Shown: in pieces, positions 17,057-27,327 of the stretch
Layout of the letters: every line of letters begins with the position of its first letter
Position numbering within the stretch: the first letter of the stretch is position 1
Source: Arcicella rosea
GTDB taxonomy: Bacteria > Bacteroidota > Bacteroidia > Cytophagales > Spirosomataceae
DNA length: 64,000 nucleotides
Reading direction: 5' to 3'
Assembly: GCF_014204325.1 (NCBI RefSeq)
Contig: NZ_JACHKT010000013.1
Location: 1 to 64,000, forward strand
The notes under the pieces: generated by a model
Seen by the model: only the letters and a program-made list of their open reading frames with translations
Database searches by the model: none
What the model was told of the DNA's origin: nothing
Program-made: the position numbers and the translations under genes

Positions 17057-18742
17057 TTAATTATAACCTGGGTTTTGTTCTAATTTTGCACTTCTATTTC
17101 TTTCTATTTCTCCATTTGGAATAGCCCAAAGATTGAAATGAGGCTTCATATTTACACCATAGAAAGGATTATGTTTTACAACTCTATCATATAATTTACC
17201 CGTTCTCATCAAAGTTAGCATTCGCTTTTCTTCAACTCCAAATTCACGCAAACGCTCGTCAAGAATATAATCAAGGTTTACATTGCTTGGCAATACTGCT
17301 GAAGCTTTTGCTCGTGCACGCACCACATTAATATCTGTGGCAGCAGCGGCTTGATTGCCCAAACCAATATATGCTTCGGCTCTGAGTAGATATGTTTCAG
17401 CTAATCTAAACATATACTGATCAGCATAAGTACCTCCAGCCGATGATTTCAACTCATATTTCTTGATAGGGTCTGATGAACCCGGATTTACATATAAGCC
17501 CGCAGGATGATTGAATGGTGTTGTGGCTTTTGACTGATATGGATAGAAAAAGCGAGAAGGATAAGTAATTCCAGCTCCAGCTGGTGGGTTTTTCGTAGAA
17601 ATTACTTTTCCAAAGAAAGGACTCGCAGGATTAGTAGCCACTACTTCACGAACAAAGTTATGATTCGCATTCCTAATGTCGTTGTTGAAATCGCTTTGCC
17701 AAACAGAATCTGCAAAATACCTAGACGGTTGTAAGAATCCTACACCTCTGCCACCTGTATAATCACCTACTGGCCATGTAAACAAGGCTACGCCATTTAC
17801 TCGCATATCACGAAAAAGAGGAACGTGTACTCTTTCTAATTGATATGTTCCAGCCTGAGCCGTTGAAGTTGCTCCACCACCTTGTACATCCGTTTCAAAT
17901 TGAATCACCCAAATACCTTCTCTGTTCCCTGCTGTTTTTCTGTTTTGGTTATTTGCTTGAAATAAATCCCAATATACATCACCAGGCGTAACGGAAGAAC
18001 GAGAACCAAATCGATTCTGCATTAAATCTGTGGCGGCATCATCAATTACAACTGTGGCAGCATCAGCCGCATTTTTGAATTGTCCATCCGCTAGATATAC
18101 TTCCGACAATAAATGTTGTGCCGCAAGGTTTGAAATCTCTCCATCTTTTACAAGTGCGATAGTCGGCAAATTCACAGTAGCAAATTTCAAATCTTCAATA
18201 ACTTGTGTTAAAACCTCTTTTTTAGTTGCTCTTTTAAAATCGGTTTTTTCAGCAATGATTTCCTCTGTTATCAAAGGTACACCACCCCACAAGTATGCAA
18301 GCGTTCTGTAAGCAAAAGCTCTAAAAAACTTTGCTTTTGCTTCATACACTAACTTATCTGTTGCAGAAAGTGATGAACTAGGAATTCTACTAATTACAGT
18401 ATTCGATTCTGCCACAATCTTATAAATCTGAGACCAGTGATTATTGGCAAGTGCTCCTGTTGAACTAAAATCTGAAGCAAGGTTTGGGTTTGTCCCTACT
18501 GTTACTTCTATCCCTAAATCAGTTCTATACAAATAGTGCATAGGTTGCCAGTCACTTCTTGAATAAAATTCTGCTCTCACTAAAGCATAAAGGTTATTGA
18601 CCGAAGCATCAAAATCTTTGGCTGTTTTGAAAGCATTACTTGTACTCAAAAATGAGCTTGGGGTTTCATCTAGGAAACTCTCCTTGCAAGAAAAGCTAAA
18701 TAGCAGGAGAATAACTAACGATAGTAATTTTATTTTTTTCAT
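17057..18742 (-). CDS. SusD/RagB-family outer-membrane nutrient-binding lipoprotein (PUL 1)
   Basis: This 561-residue lipoprotein has Cys19 in LLFSFSCKESFLDETP. The opening FLDETPSSFLSTSNAFKT is typical of SusD proteins. The helical TPR-like scaffold (AKAKFFRAFAYRTLAYLWGGVPL) and the C-terminal signature (YMFRLAETYLLRAEAYIGLGN ... ILDERLREFGVEEKRMLTLMRTGKL ... LWAIPNGEIERN ... LEQNPGYN) are all present, so it is full length. SusD forms a lid on its SusC partner, encoded 22 bases upstream, and captures oligosaccharides at the cell surface. By context the ligand is a (glucurono)xylan fragment. The specificity cannot be read from the sequence. Confidence 0.95.
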   Translation of the reverse strand: MKKIKLLSLVILLLFSFSCKESFLDETPSSFLSTSNAFKTAKDFDASVNNLYALVRAEFYSRSDWQPMHYLYRTDLGIEVTVGTNPNLASDFSSTGALANNHWSQIYKIVAESNTVISRIPSSSLSATDKLVYEAKAKFFRAFAYRTLAYLWGGVPLITEEIIAEKTDFKRATKKEVLTQVIEDLKFATVNLPTIALVKDGEISNLAAQHLLSEVYLADGQFKNAADAATVVIDDAATDLMQNRFGSRSSVTPGDVYWDLFQANNQNRKTAGNREGIWVIQFETDVQGGGATSTAQAGTYQLERVHVPLFRDMRVNGVALFTWPVGDYTGGRGVGFLQPSRYFADSVWQSDFNNDIRNANHNFVREVVATNPASPFFGKVISTKNPPAGAGITYPSRFFYPYQSKATTPFNHPAGLYVNPGSSDPIKKYELKSSAGGTYADQYMFRLAETYLLRAEAYIGLGNQAAAATDINVVRARAKASAVLPSNVNLDYILDERLREFGVEEKRMLTLMRTGKLYDRVVKHNPFYGVNMKPHFNLWAIPNGEIERNRSAKLEQNPGYN

Positions 18743-18764
18743 TTCCGAATTGTTCTAATCTTGA

Positions 18765-21700
18765 TTAATAAATTATATTTAAGCCTACCGTAATGGCTCT
18801 TAATACGGGTCTTCCTGAAGTTGTCAGACCATTTACAGGGTTTCCGTCGCTATCATTATCATTTACTTCAGGGTCCCATCCTTCCCACTTAGTCCAAGTA
18901 TGGAGGTTTTTACCACTGATGTATAGATTGATAGATTGTGCTTTCGTTGATTTCAACAAATTGCCTAAATTATAAGAAAGCGAAACATCTTGTAATCTGA
19001 TAAAGCTTCTACTTTGGAACATATTAGGCTCGATTTTAGCTCTACTGCCCGAGATATTTCTAGGATATTTCCCAGTAGGGTTTGTTGGCGACCAAAAATC
19101 TATTCCTTGTAAATAATTTACTCTTATGCTATTGTCATCACGGAAATATGATGGATTGTTATTTCTAAGGTAGCCATCTTTTCCTCCTTGTACAGAGTTA
19201 ATTAAAACACTTAGTGTAAATCCTTTATATTCAACACTGTTTGAAATACTAAAACGATATGCAGGCTCCGTTCTTCCTAAGAAAATTCGGTCAGCTAGAG
19301 GAGTAATATCTTTATCCCCATTTTGATCGACAATTCTCACCGAACCTACTGGAAAGCTTGGTAATCTTTCATCAGTAAATTGATAAATACCATTTGTTTG
19401 GTAATTGTAAATCGTACCGATTGATTTCCCGATAAAAAGATTGCTTGAAATAAGGTCATCTTCTATACCATCACCATTGGCATCTACACCCGTGAGTGAA
19501 ACAATTTTGTTGGTATTAGCAGAAAAATTGATAGTTGAAGACCATTTAAAACCACCTTTTTCTAAAATTTTCCCAGTAAGAGATGCCTCAAAACCAGTGT
19601 TGTTGATTTGTCCTAAGTTGGTATTAATATTACCGAACCCTGTTACATTTGGAATCGCTACGCTAAATAACAAATCTCTGGTTTTATTATTATAGTATTC
19701 AAGTGAACCATTTAATCGGCTATTGAGGAGCGTAAAATCAACCCCTAAATTTAGACCAGTAGTACGCTCCCATTTTAAATTATCATTGCCCAAAGAAGTT
19801 ACTTGTTGTCCAAAAGAAGTAGTTCCCCCATCTCCATATACGTAAGAATATTCATTTCCAGTAGAAACCCTTGCAATAGAAGTATAGCGAGAAGTCTGGT
19901 TACCAATTGTACCATATCCAGCACGCAATTTCAAGAAATCAACCGCTTTAACTTCTTTCATAAAATTTTCTTCTGAAATAACCCATCCCAAAGCTGCTAC
20001 AGGAAAGATACCATACTTATTATTTTTGGCAAAACCAGAGAAACCATCACGACGCACTGTAGCCGTTAGAAGGTATCTATTTTTGAACTTGTAGTTCAGT
20101 CTTGCCATTTGGTAGTTCAATGACTCGTTCCAAGCCTCAGATTCTATAAATTTTGTAGTACCTAATGCTAGGTTATTATAACTTAATGAAAGCCTAGAAA
20201 AACCTTCTGCTCTTGCATTGACAGAATTAAATTTTCGTTCTACTGAACCATATAACAAAGTACCCGTTACTTCATGTTGTCCGAAAGTTTTGTTGTAAGT
20301 AAGAATGTTATCAAAAGTATAGTCGTAATAGTCTTGAGTATTTTTATAAGCTGAACCCGTTTGCCCTGCTCCATAAATACTTGAATTGAATCGCTGAGAA
20401 AGTCGGTAATTATTACCAAAATTCATGCGATATTTTAGTCCTTGCAAGAAAGGGAAATCTATTTCTGTATAAATATTGGCAAAAAGGTACTTGTTTCTAT
20501 CATAATCATCTACTTCATAAGTGGTAAATGGGCTAGGTTCTAAAGTATTCGTTGGAAAAGGAATAAGACTTCCCTTTGCATCGTAAGGCACTAACAATGG
20601 CGATATACGAATAAGACTACTAAAAGATGGTTCTTGCCCATCTTGGTTCACAAAAGAACCAGATGAAACTAAACCTACTTTCATCCATTCAAATGGTAGC
20701 GTTTCGATATTGGCACGAATCGATTGTCTTTTGAATTTATCATTTACAATAAACCCACTTTGGTTTACTAATGACCCTGAAATCAAATAGGTTACTTTTT
20801 CGGCTCCCCCAGAAATACTTAGGTTATTTTCAAAAATTGAACCTCTATTTGTTCCCTGACCAAACCAATCATAGTTATTAGGAAGTAAATTGCCAGCACC
20901 ATCACGCATTGAAGCATCTGCAACATCTGATACTTTGAAATTAGGATTCGGTTCTGTATAACCTGGTGCAAGATATGCTCTATCATAAAAAGCCTCGGTC
21001 AATTGCTTGATAAAACCATCACGGTCATAAGGTTTTAAATTACCAATGGTAGGTGTTTGTGAAGTATAAGCACTTGAAAATGAAATACGTGGTTTTTGAT
21101 TATACTTCCCTTTTCTTGATGTAATCAAAATTACACCATTAGCTGCCTGAGCACCATAAACCGCCGTTGAACTCGCATCTTTCAATACATCAATAGAAGC
21201 TATATCATCAGGATTGATTGACGACAACGAACCTGTATATTGAATACCATCTAAAATAATCAATACGCTTTGGCTACCATTCAAGGTTACTTGTCCCCTG
21301 ATAGAAATTGGAGGAGTACCACCAGCACTTGTTGACAAACCTACGTTTAATCCCGGTACTGTTCCTTGAAGATATTGCCCAATGTTAGTGTTGGGTGCAT
21401 TACGCATTGTTTCAAGATTTACACTCGCTACCGCACCTGTTAAATCTGACTTTTTCTGTGTACCATAACCAACTACAACTACTTCTTCCAAGGCTGATAA
21501 ATCTTCTTCTAATGTAAGTTCTATCGAAGTTTTATTGCCAACCGTGATTTCCTCTGTTTTATAACCTACAGAACTTATTACCAATATTTCAGTCGGAGTG
21601 GCATTGATTGAAAAAAGTCCTTCATTGTTGGTCGTTGTACCTCTTGTTGTTCCTTTTATTCTTACAGAAGCACCCACCAGAACCTGACCATTTTTAGTTT

Positions 21701-21824
21701 TTATAGTTCCTTTTACTGTTTGTGCCTGTATCGTAAAGCTGGAAATGAATAGCATCAGAACACACAATACTATAAAATATAGCTTGTTCTGCCGTTGTAA
21801 AATAGTTTCGTTTAATTTTTCCAT
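18765..21824 (-). CDS. SusC/RagA-family TonB-dependent outer-membrane transporter (PUL 1)
   Basis: The 1019-residue protein starts with a long signal peptide (cleavage after FTIQAQ). A carboxypeptidase-regulatory-like domain follows (TVKGTIKTKNGQVLVGASVRIKG, about 36-115), then the TonB box region (EEVVVVGYGTQKKSDLTGAV), the plug (about 120-230, with SIDVLKDASSTAVYGAQAANGVILITS) and a beta-barrel ending in a Tyr (TVGLNIIY). SusC proteins import oligosaccharides across the outer membrane using TonB energy. It is the first gene of the PUL 1 operon and has a -7 box about 115 bases upstream. The SusD partner follows directly. Complete. Confidence 0.96.
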   Translation of the reverse strand: MEKLNETILQRQNKLYFIVLCVLMLFISSFTIQAQTVKGTIKTKNGQVLVGASVRIKGTTRGTTTNNEGLFSINATPTEILVISSVGYKTEEITVGNKTSIELTLEEDLSALEEVVVVGYGTQKKSDLTGAVASVNLETMRNAPNTNIGQYLQGTVPGLNVGLSTSAGGTPPISIRGQVTLNGSQSVLIILDGIQYTGSLSSINPDDIASIDVLKDASSTAVYGAQAANGVILITSRKGKYNQKPRISFSSAYTSQTPTIGNLKPYDRDGFIKQLTEAFYDRAYLAPGYTEPNPNFKVSDVADASMRDGAGNLLPNNYDWFGQGTNRGSIFENNLSISGGAEKVTYLISGSLVNQSGFIVNDKFKRQSIRANIETLPFEWMKVGLVSSGSFVNQDGQEPSFSSLIRISPLLVPYDAKGSLIPFPTNTLEPSPFTTYEVDDYDRNKYLFANIYTEIDFPFLQGLKYRMNFGNNYRLSQRFNSSIYGAGQTGSAYKNTQDYYDYTFDNILTYNKTFGQHEVTGTLLYGSVERKFNSVNARAEGFSRLSLSYNNLALGTTKFIESEAWNESLNYQMARLNYKFKNRYLLTATVRRDGFSGFAKNNKYGIFPVAALGWVISEENFMKEVKAVDFLKLRAGYGTIGNQTSRYTSIARVSTGNEYSYVYGDGGTTSFGQQVTSLGNDNLKWERTTGLNLGVDFTLLNSRLNGSLEYYNNKTRDLLFSVAIPNVTGFGNINTNLGQINNTGFEASLTGKILEKGGFKWSSTINFSANTNKIVSLTGVDANGDGIEDDLISSNLFIGKSIGTIYNYQTNGIYQFTDERLPSFPVGSVRIVDQNGDKDITPLADRIFLGRTEPAYRFSISNSVEYKGFTLSVLINSVQGGKDGYLRNNNPSYFRDDNSIRVNYLQGIDFWSPTNPTGKYPRNISGSRAKIEPNMFQSRSFIRLQDVSLSYNLGNLLKSTKAQSINLYISGKNLHTWTKWEGWDPEVNDNDSDGNPVNGLTTSGRPVLRAITVGLNIIY

Positions 21825-21937
21825 AGTAATGCAAAATATGATTGTTTTAATAAATTATTTAACGTTCCTCATGTCTTGAGGCGTTTTTGACGGTGTAAAG
21901 TAAGCTGATGGGAAAAAAACGGATTAGCACATAACGT

Positions 21938-21945
21938 CAAATATA
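21938..21945 (-). promoter_or_regulatory. -7 box (TATATTTG) of the PUL 1 operon
   Basis: On the minus strand TATATTTG matches TAnnTTTG exactly, about 115 bases before the SusC ATG. The nearest TTG (13-base spacer) is closer than the usual 19-21 bases. This is expected if the promoter depends on the HTCS activator. Confidence 0.4.
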
Positions 21946-22117
21946 TGTACCGTTTGTTCAATGGACATAGAATCGTTAAATTATGGCATTTAATATTACA
22001 AGAAAGTGGCTGTATCATCCAGATTTCTTTAAAAGTCAGCGATACTCTTTTATAGATTCAGTGAAAAGGCTGTTTTGTTTGCACTTTGTCTGTTCGTCTT
22101 TTGGGCTATAAAGTAAA

Positions 22118-22148
22118 AAACCGTAGCTACTAAAAGTTGCTACGGTTT
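22118..22148 (-). terminator. Terminator of HTCS 1
   Basis: AAACCGTAGC and GCTACGGTTT form a perfect 10-bp stem with further inner pairing (ACT/AGT). In the minus-strand RNA it is followed by TTTTTTAC, 26 bases after the HTCS stop. Confidence 0.8.
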
Positions 22149-22174
22149 ATATAATCATGATTGGTATATTTCAT

Positions 22175-25100
22175 TTATTCTGACAAAATACTTTTTGATA
22201 AATCTTTTTTTAGAAGAATATATTCTGAAGGTGAAACATTGTACTTTGCTCTGAATGCTCTGGCAAAATAATTTGGGTTTGAAAAACCTACTTCATAGCC
22301 AATCTGCGAAATTTTCATATCACTCTTTTCCAAAAGCATTGCTGCTTTTTTAAGCTTAATTGAGCGAACAAACTCTACAGGTTTTTCTCCTGTTAAGTTC
22401 AATATCTTGCTATACAATGTTCCTCTACTCATGTTCATTTCTTTACTGAGTTCTTCTATCGACAAATCTGCCTCACTGATATTCTCTTCGATGTGTCGGA
22501 TGATTTTCACCAAGAATTTTTCATCTTCGGTTTCCATCTCAATTTCAGCAGTTCCAAGATTGATTTGCTTGCTATAAGTATCTTTTAACGCACTATTTAA
22601 ATTGAGTAGATTTTCTATCCTTACGTTCAATAGCTGAAAGCTAAATGGTTTCGTTAGGTAATCACTAGCACCTGTTTGTAAGCCTTTCAATTGGTCTATT
22701 TCTTCTGATAATACGGTTAATAATATCACAGGAATATGCTTGGTTCTACTGTCTTTCTTGATTTTTTGGGTTAGTGCAATTCCATCCATATTAGGCATAT
22801 TAACATCACTAACAATTACTTTCGGATGGAACGTAAGTGCTTTTTGCCAACCTTGTTTTCCGTCTGCGGCTTCTATAATTTTATATTTTTCCTTCAAGTT
22901 ATCTTTCAAATATGTTCTTAAATCCTCACTATCGTCAACTATCAATATCACAGGTTTATCTATCTGAGTTGGTTCTACAACTACCATGTCGGTTACTGTT
23001 GAAACTTCTTCTAATGGTTCTGATAATACGTTTACTACTGTGTTATTAGAATTAAATTGTTTTGTTATTAATGGTAAATAAACAGTAAAGACACTTCCCA
23101 TACCTTCTTCACTTTCTACTTTTATGTTCCCTCCATGAAGTTTTACAAATTCTTGAGTAATAGAAAGACCAATGCCACTTCCTTGATTGAGAATATTTGT
23201 ATGATTATTTATCTGATAAAATCTGTCAAATATTTTTTCGAGCATATCTTTTGGCAAACCAATTCCAGAATCTCCAATAATCAGTTTGATTCCATTATCG
23301 GCTTCTGTTTCGATATGAAAATATACATCTCCATTTTCGTTCGTGAACTTAATTGCATTTGAAAGTAAGTTGAATAAAATGCGTTCTACTTTCTCTTTAT
23401 CAAAAACTGTATAAAATTCACTTATTGAGCTTTCAAAGTGAAGATTGATTTTTTTCCGTTCAGAGATGTACTTAAAAGATTCAAATATTTCTTTTCCAAC
23501 CGCAATCAAATCATCTTCAGTAGGGTTTAGCTTTAATTCATTGTCTTCTATTTTACGAAAATCTAGTAACTGGTTCACTAGGTTCAATAATCGTCTTGCA
23601 TTTCTATTGATCAGGTTCAGCGTATTGAGTTTATCGTTACTCTTTTCTTGCGATAATAAACTTTCAATAGGATTAATAACCAAAGTTAAGGGTGTTTTTA
23701 ACTCATGACTTAAATTGGTTAGAAACTTGATTTTCAGTTGTTCCAATTCCATTTTTCGTTCAGCCTCAGTTCTTTCTTTTTCGATTAAATGCTTTACTTG
23801 AAGACGTTCTTGTTCTAAGGCAAATTCATTCCGTAATTTCTGAATTCCCCTTCTGCGTAGCGACCAAAAAGTAAATACAATGATGAAGAAATAGAAAAAA
23901 TAAGCATAAAAAGTACGCCAAAAAGGTGGATTTACGATGATTTCGATTGTCTTCTCTGGAGTATGCCATGCTCCATCTTCACTGTTTGCTTTCAGCCTGA
24001 ATGTATATTTTCCTGGATCTAAGTTTGTATAGCCTACCGAAGTAGCAGAACCCACCTTGTTCCATTCTTTGTCAAGCCCTTCCAACATATAAGAATACTG
24101 GCTTTCTTTGGGCGATGTGTAATTTAAGGCAATAAAGTCTAAGGTGAAATTTTGTTTGTAACTCAGTTCAATTTTTTTAGCAATATAAATGGGTTCAGTA
24201 ATTTCTGAATTCTCGCTTGGATTAATACTTTTATTGGCAATTTTTAAATCTGTAATAACCAGATTAGGGATTTTTTTATTCTGATTCAGGTATTCGGGCG
24301 TGAAGAAATTGAAGCCATCAAGCCCTCCAAAATACATTTCTCCTGTACTTGTTTTTAAACCCGCACCAATATTGAAAGAACTCTGCTGAATTCCATTATG
24401 ATGTGTATAGTTTTTAAATATCTTTTTATTGGGGTCAAAAACGCTAATTCCTTTGTTGGTACTTACCCATAATTTTCCAGATTTATCTTCTAAAATCATG
24501 TAAATCATGTCGTTAGCAAGCAAATGTTTTTCGCCAAATTGTATAAACCTTTTTGTGTTGGGTTCATACAAGCACAATCCACCGCCAAATACGCCAAGCC
24601 ATATTCGTCCTACTTTATCACAGCAAATACTCATTATTCTATCTAAAGGCAAATTGCTATTTCCATGATTAAAAATAATTAACTCATTTCGCCTTGGATT
24701 GAATGAAGCAAGCCCAGAACCATTGGCACCAAACCATAAATTACCTTGCTTATCTTCTTCAATGGCGTTGATATAGCCGTTAATGGCTAAATTTCTATCA
24801 TCTTTTTGAGGAAAAAGCTGACTAAAATGAGATATTTTAGCCGTCTTTTGGTCTATTTTATAAATACCATTTCCATTAGAACCTATCCAAATATTTCCTT
24901 GGCTATCTGTCTTGATACAATTGATACCAATATCGGATAAATCTGTTTTAGTTTTAGGGAAATGGATTGTTCTGATTACAGCATTGTTAGTTAGGTCGAT
25001 TTGGAAAAGTCCATGAAGATAAGTTCCTAACCAAAGGCTATTGCCCGAACGCTCTAAAGTATTCGCTTTTCCTCTAAAACCATTTATTGAAAGTTGTTTC

Positions 25101-26287
25101 AACAAACCTGTTTTTCTATTGAAAATATTCAGCCCGCCACCATCTGTTCCAACATATATATCCCCAGATGGGTGTTCTGCTAAAGCGGTAACAGATCCAG
25201 CACTCAATCCATGAGTGTCAACTGGATTAAATTGTTCATGATTAAAAAACGCAAGGTTTATATCATATTTATTCACGCCACTTTGTAGCGTGCCAATCCA
25301 AGCAATACCATATTTATCCAAATAAATCTCTATTACTGAATGCCCAATAAAACTACCTATCTCACTAAATTTACTTGAGCTTGAATATTTTATCCTTGTG
25401 GTTTTGTTACTTTTGGGGTCGAAAATGTTTAATCCATCTTCCGTTCCTACCCAAAGTTTCCCAAGTTTATCAAATACTATTTTATAAATCTTATTACTAC
25501 TAAGTGTTGTTTCTTCTGATTTGATAGATTTAAAATACTTAAATGTTCCATTTTTCACATCCATTACATTCAGTCCGCCTCCGTCTGTACCCAGCCATAG
25601 ATTTCCCTTTTCATCCTCAGTAATTGTTCTGATAATACTATCTGAAATACTTGTTTTATCGGTAACGTTGTGTAAAAAACGTTTAAAAGTCTTTTTTTCT
25701 TTATTAAATAAATGCAAACCGATACTTGTACCAACCCAAATATTACTTTTGTGGTCTTCAAATATGCTCAGTATTACGTCAGAATTTAGTTTGTTTTTAT
25801 CTGTGGAATTTGCCTTGAAAGTTAGTATCTTTTTGGTTTTAGGATTGAAATAATACAGCCCCGTATAAGTTCCTACCCAAATGTTTCCAGATTGTTCTGC
25901 GTACAAACTCCTAATCCAACCGTAGGGAGAAAAATCATAATTGGTAAAATTATTGAGATTCCGATTATACAACGATAAAGTAACAGTAGTACCAACCCAT
26001 AGATTACCATCTTTATCTTCTTGCAGTGCCATTACTGTACCTCGACCAACACTGGTTGGCTCAGACTCAGTGTGTCGGTACACCGTAAAGTTAATACCAT
26101 CAAATCTGTTCAAGCCATCTTCTGTACCAAACCACATAAACCCATACTTATCTTTTAAGATGGCATTTACGGTATTAGAGGACATCCCATTTTTACTATC
26201 AAGATTAATAAAATTATAGTCTTTTTGTTGTCCAATAGCTTGTTGACACATCAAAAGTAAAACGATGATAAAATATTTATTTTTCAT
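22175..26287 (-). CDS. Hybrid two-component system regulator (HTCS) of PUL 1
   Basis: A 1370-residue one-polypeptide sensor-regulator. After a signal peptide (ends near AIGQQ) come about 14 two-component propeller repeats (KDKYGFMWFGTEDGLNRFDG and many WVGT/WLGT repeats, residues 25-720) forming two periplasmic beta-propellers, then the Y_Y_Y domain (KYTFRLKANSEDG). One membrane helix follows (TFYAYFFYFFIIVFTFW). The cytoplasmic side has HisKA (NLSHELKTPLTL, phosphorylatable His), HATPase (NAIKFTNENGD, GDSGIGLP, GSGIGLSI), a receiver (ILIVDDSEDLR ... SDVNMPNMDG, Asp near 1160) and a C-terminal AraC-type HTH (IGYEVGFSNPNYFARAFRAKYNVSPSEY). HTCS proteins bind oligosaccharides in the periplasm and activate adjacent PUL operons. 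Strongly similar to the second HTCS at 53.7 kb. It ends with its own terminator. Confidence 0.96.
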   Translation of the reverse strand: MKNKYFIIVLLLMCQQAIGQQKDYNFINLDSKNGMSSNTVNAILKDKYGFMWFGTEDGLNRFDGINFTVYRHTESEPTSVGRGTVMALQEDKDGNLWVGTTVTLSLYNRNLNNFTNYDFSPYGWIRSLYAEQSGNIWVGTYTGLYYFNPKTKKILTFKANSTDKNKLNSDVILSIFEDHKSNIWVGTSIGLHLFNKEKKTFKRFLHNVTDKTSISDSIIRTITEDEKGNLWLGTDGGGLNVMDVKNGTFKYFKSIKSEETTLSSNKIYKIVFDKLGKLWVGTEDGLNIFDPKSNKTTRIKYSSSSKFSEIGSFIGHSVIEIYLDKYGIAWIGTLQSGVNKYDINLAFFNHEQFNPVDTHGLSAGSVTALAEHPSGDIYVGTDGGGLNIFNRKTGLLKQLSINGFRGKANTLERSGNSLWLGTYLHGLFQIDLTNNAVIRTIHFPKTKTDLSDIGINCIKTDSQGNIWIGSNGNGIYKIDQKTAKISHFSQLFPQKDDRNLAINGYINAIEEDKQGNLWFGANGSGLASFNPRRNELIIFNHGNSNLPLDRIMSICCDKVGRIWLGVFGGGLCLYEPNTKRFIQFGEKHLLANDMIYMILEDKSGKLWVSTNKGISVFDPNKKIFKNYTHHNGIQQSSFNIGAGLKTSTGEMYFGGLDGFNFFTPEYLNQNKKIPNLVITDLKIANKSINPSENSEITEPIYIAKKIELSYKQNFTLDFIALNYTSPKESQYSYMLEGLDKEWNKVGSATSVGYTNLDPGKYTFRLKANSEDGAWHTPEKTIEIIVNPPFWRTFYAYFFYFFIIVFTFWSLRRRGIQKLRNEFALEQERLQVKHLIEKERTEAERKMELEQLKIKFLTNLSHELKTPLTLVINPIESLLSQEKSNDKLNTLNLINRNARRLLNLVNQLLDFRKIEDNELKLNPTEDDLIAVGKEIFESFKYISERKKINLHFESSISEFYTVFDKEKVERILFNLLSNAIKFTNENGDVYFHIETEADNGIKLIIGDSGIGLPKDMLEKIFDRFYQINNHTNILNQGSGIGLSITQEFVKLHGGNIKVESEEGMGSVFTVYLPLITKQFNSNNTVVNVLSEPLEEVSTVTDMVVVEPTQIDKPVILIVDDSEDLRTYLKDNLKEKYKIIEAADGKQGWQKALTFHPKVIVSDVNMPNMDGIALTQKIKKDSRTKHIPVILLTVLSEEIDQLKGLQTGASDYLTKPFSFQLLNVRIENLLNLNSALKDTYSKQINLGTAEIEMETEDEKFLVKIIRHIEENISEADLSIEELSKEMNMSRGTLYSKILNLTGEKPVEFVRSIKLKKAAMLLEKSDMKISQIGYEVGFSNPNYFARAFRAKYNVSPSEYILLKKDLSKSILSE

Positions 26288-26439
26288 TCCTAATTAATAT
26301 TATACGCTATTTCAGAGACGAATATCGGCATTTTATTTCCACTAGTTGAAGCTATCCATCATTTAAAATAGCTAGTGTGTTTGGTTAAACCATTCTGTGA
26401 ACGTTATGTTGGAAAATAGTTAAAACTCTATCTATAGGA

Positions 26440-26595
26440 TTACTTTAAGGATTTTTTTATTAATACTTGCCAAAGCGGCTCATTTTCCCAATTATTTAGG
26501 AAGCCAAGTTTGTAAATCACACAATTAGGGTTGTTAGCAAATAACTCAAGAATTTTTGTTTTTATAAGATGCTCAGGACTAACAAAATCTAACAT
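26440..26595 (-). CDS. Small ORF (51 codons) overlapping the Nmad2 gene end
   Basis: The minus strand encodes 51 residues starting MLDFVSPEHLIKTKILELF and ending LWQVLIKKSLK. Its ATG overlaps the stop of the frameshift-corrected Nmad2 frame (ATGTTAG), a layout typical of translational coupling. Composition looks protein-like: amphipathic helix, then NCVIYKLGFLNNWENEP. No known family is recognised. It could be a small partner of the Nmad2 protein or a remnant of a longer gene. It is too short to be sure it is expressed. Confidence 0.45.
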   Translation of the reverse strand: MLDFVSPEHLIKTKILELFANNPNCVIYKLGFLNNWENEPLWQVLIKKSLK

Positions 26596-27196
26596 ATTAG
26601 CTTATGAGAAGAACAGTTCTTTTTACCTAGAGGGTCTGAATAAACCTTGTTTTTTGCTTTTTCTTGTGTTAATATCCAATCTACAAAGTCATGGAAGTAA
26701 CGTTTGTTCGCATTTGATTTATGTCCACGGTGTTGGTTTACAATAGATAATGATGTTCTGGTAAAGGTTCTGGTTTATCCCCAAAATAGTAAAAATGGTC
26801 AGATAGAAAGGTGAATCGCCCACCTAAATCACCTTCTCTATTATGTTCATAATGATTGCTTTCTACTATTTTAGGTGGGTCAACAGAAAAATCATATATA
26901 CAATCCCCCATTTTTTCCTCATACTTTTTGCTATGCCAATTCGGGATTTTATTTGGTACTTGCTCTTTACAGTAATTATCATATTCCTGCATTGTTAATT
27001 TTTGAGTTATTTCCATTGCGTAAACAACCTTGTTTTTAAATCCAAATTCAACCGAACCTGTACCAACTACCCAGTCTCCTATATTAGCAACTCTGCGGAT
27101 TTTGGGCTTACAAATATTAAGGGTACAAACACCCCAAAATGGATTAGGGGCTGATCCATCGTCACATAGAATACAATATGAGAAAAGTCTAGGCAT
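26589..27196 (-). pseudogene. Nmad2-type nucleotide-modification-associated protein, frameshifted near its C-terminus
   Basis: The intact frame (26738-27196) encodes 152 residues, opening MPRLFSYCILCDDGSAPNPF and continuing CTLNICKPKIRRVANIGDWVVGTGS. This matches the Nmad2 family linked to modified-nucleotide systems. The frame stops after PEHHYLL at 26738. In another frame the coding sequence clearly continues: IVNQHRGHKSNANKRYFHDF, then VDWILTQEKAKNK, ending at a TAG at 26589-26591. The GHKS-N...FVDWI pattern is what I expect of the family's C-terminus. One missing base (or two extra) near 26740 explains the break. It may be a real mutation, a sequencing error or, less likely, recoding. The DNA-modification role is only by family association. 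It is followed by a coupled 51-codon ORF. Confidence 0.7.
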
Positions 27197-27327
27197 TTTT
27201 TGATAATGTTTATTGGTTAATTTATGTAAACCTTTGGGTGGACAAACTTATAAAATACGTTGGATAATTACCATGTAACATTGCTGTAAACTCTGATGTA
27301 GTGGGGAATACTATACCATCGTTTTTA

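Larger units (their letters stand above)
21825..22174. other. Intergenic region between HTCS 1 and SusC 1
   Basis: This 350-base region contains the probable PUL 1 promoter (-7 box at 21938-21945) and, at 22118-22148, the terminator of the HTCS gene. The HTCS and SusC genes point the same way, so the region insulates them. No open frame is supported. Confidence 0.65.

Noticed and set aside
26531-26746. 71-codon plus-strand frame
   Set aside because: It is antisense to the Nmad2 continuation and the 51-codon ORF, which have better protein character.
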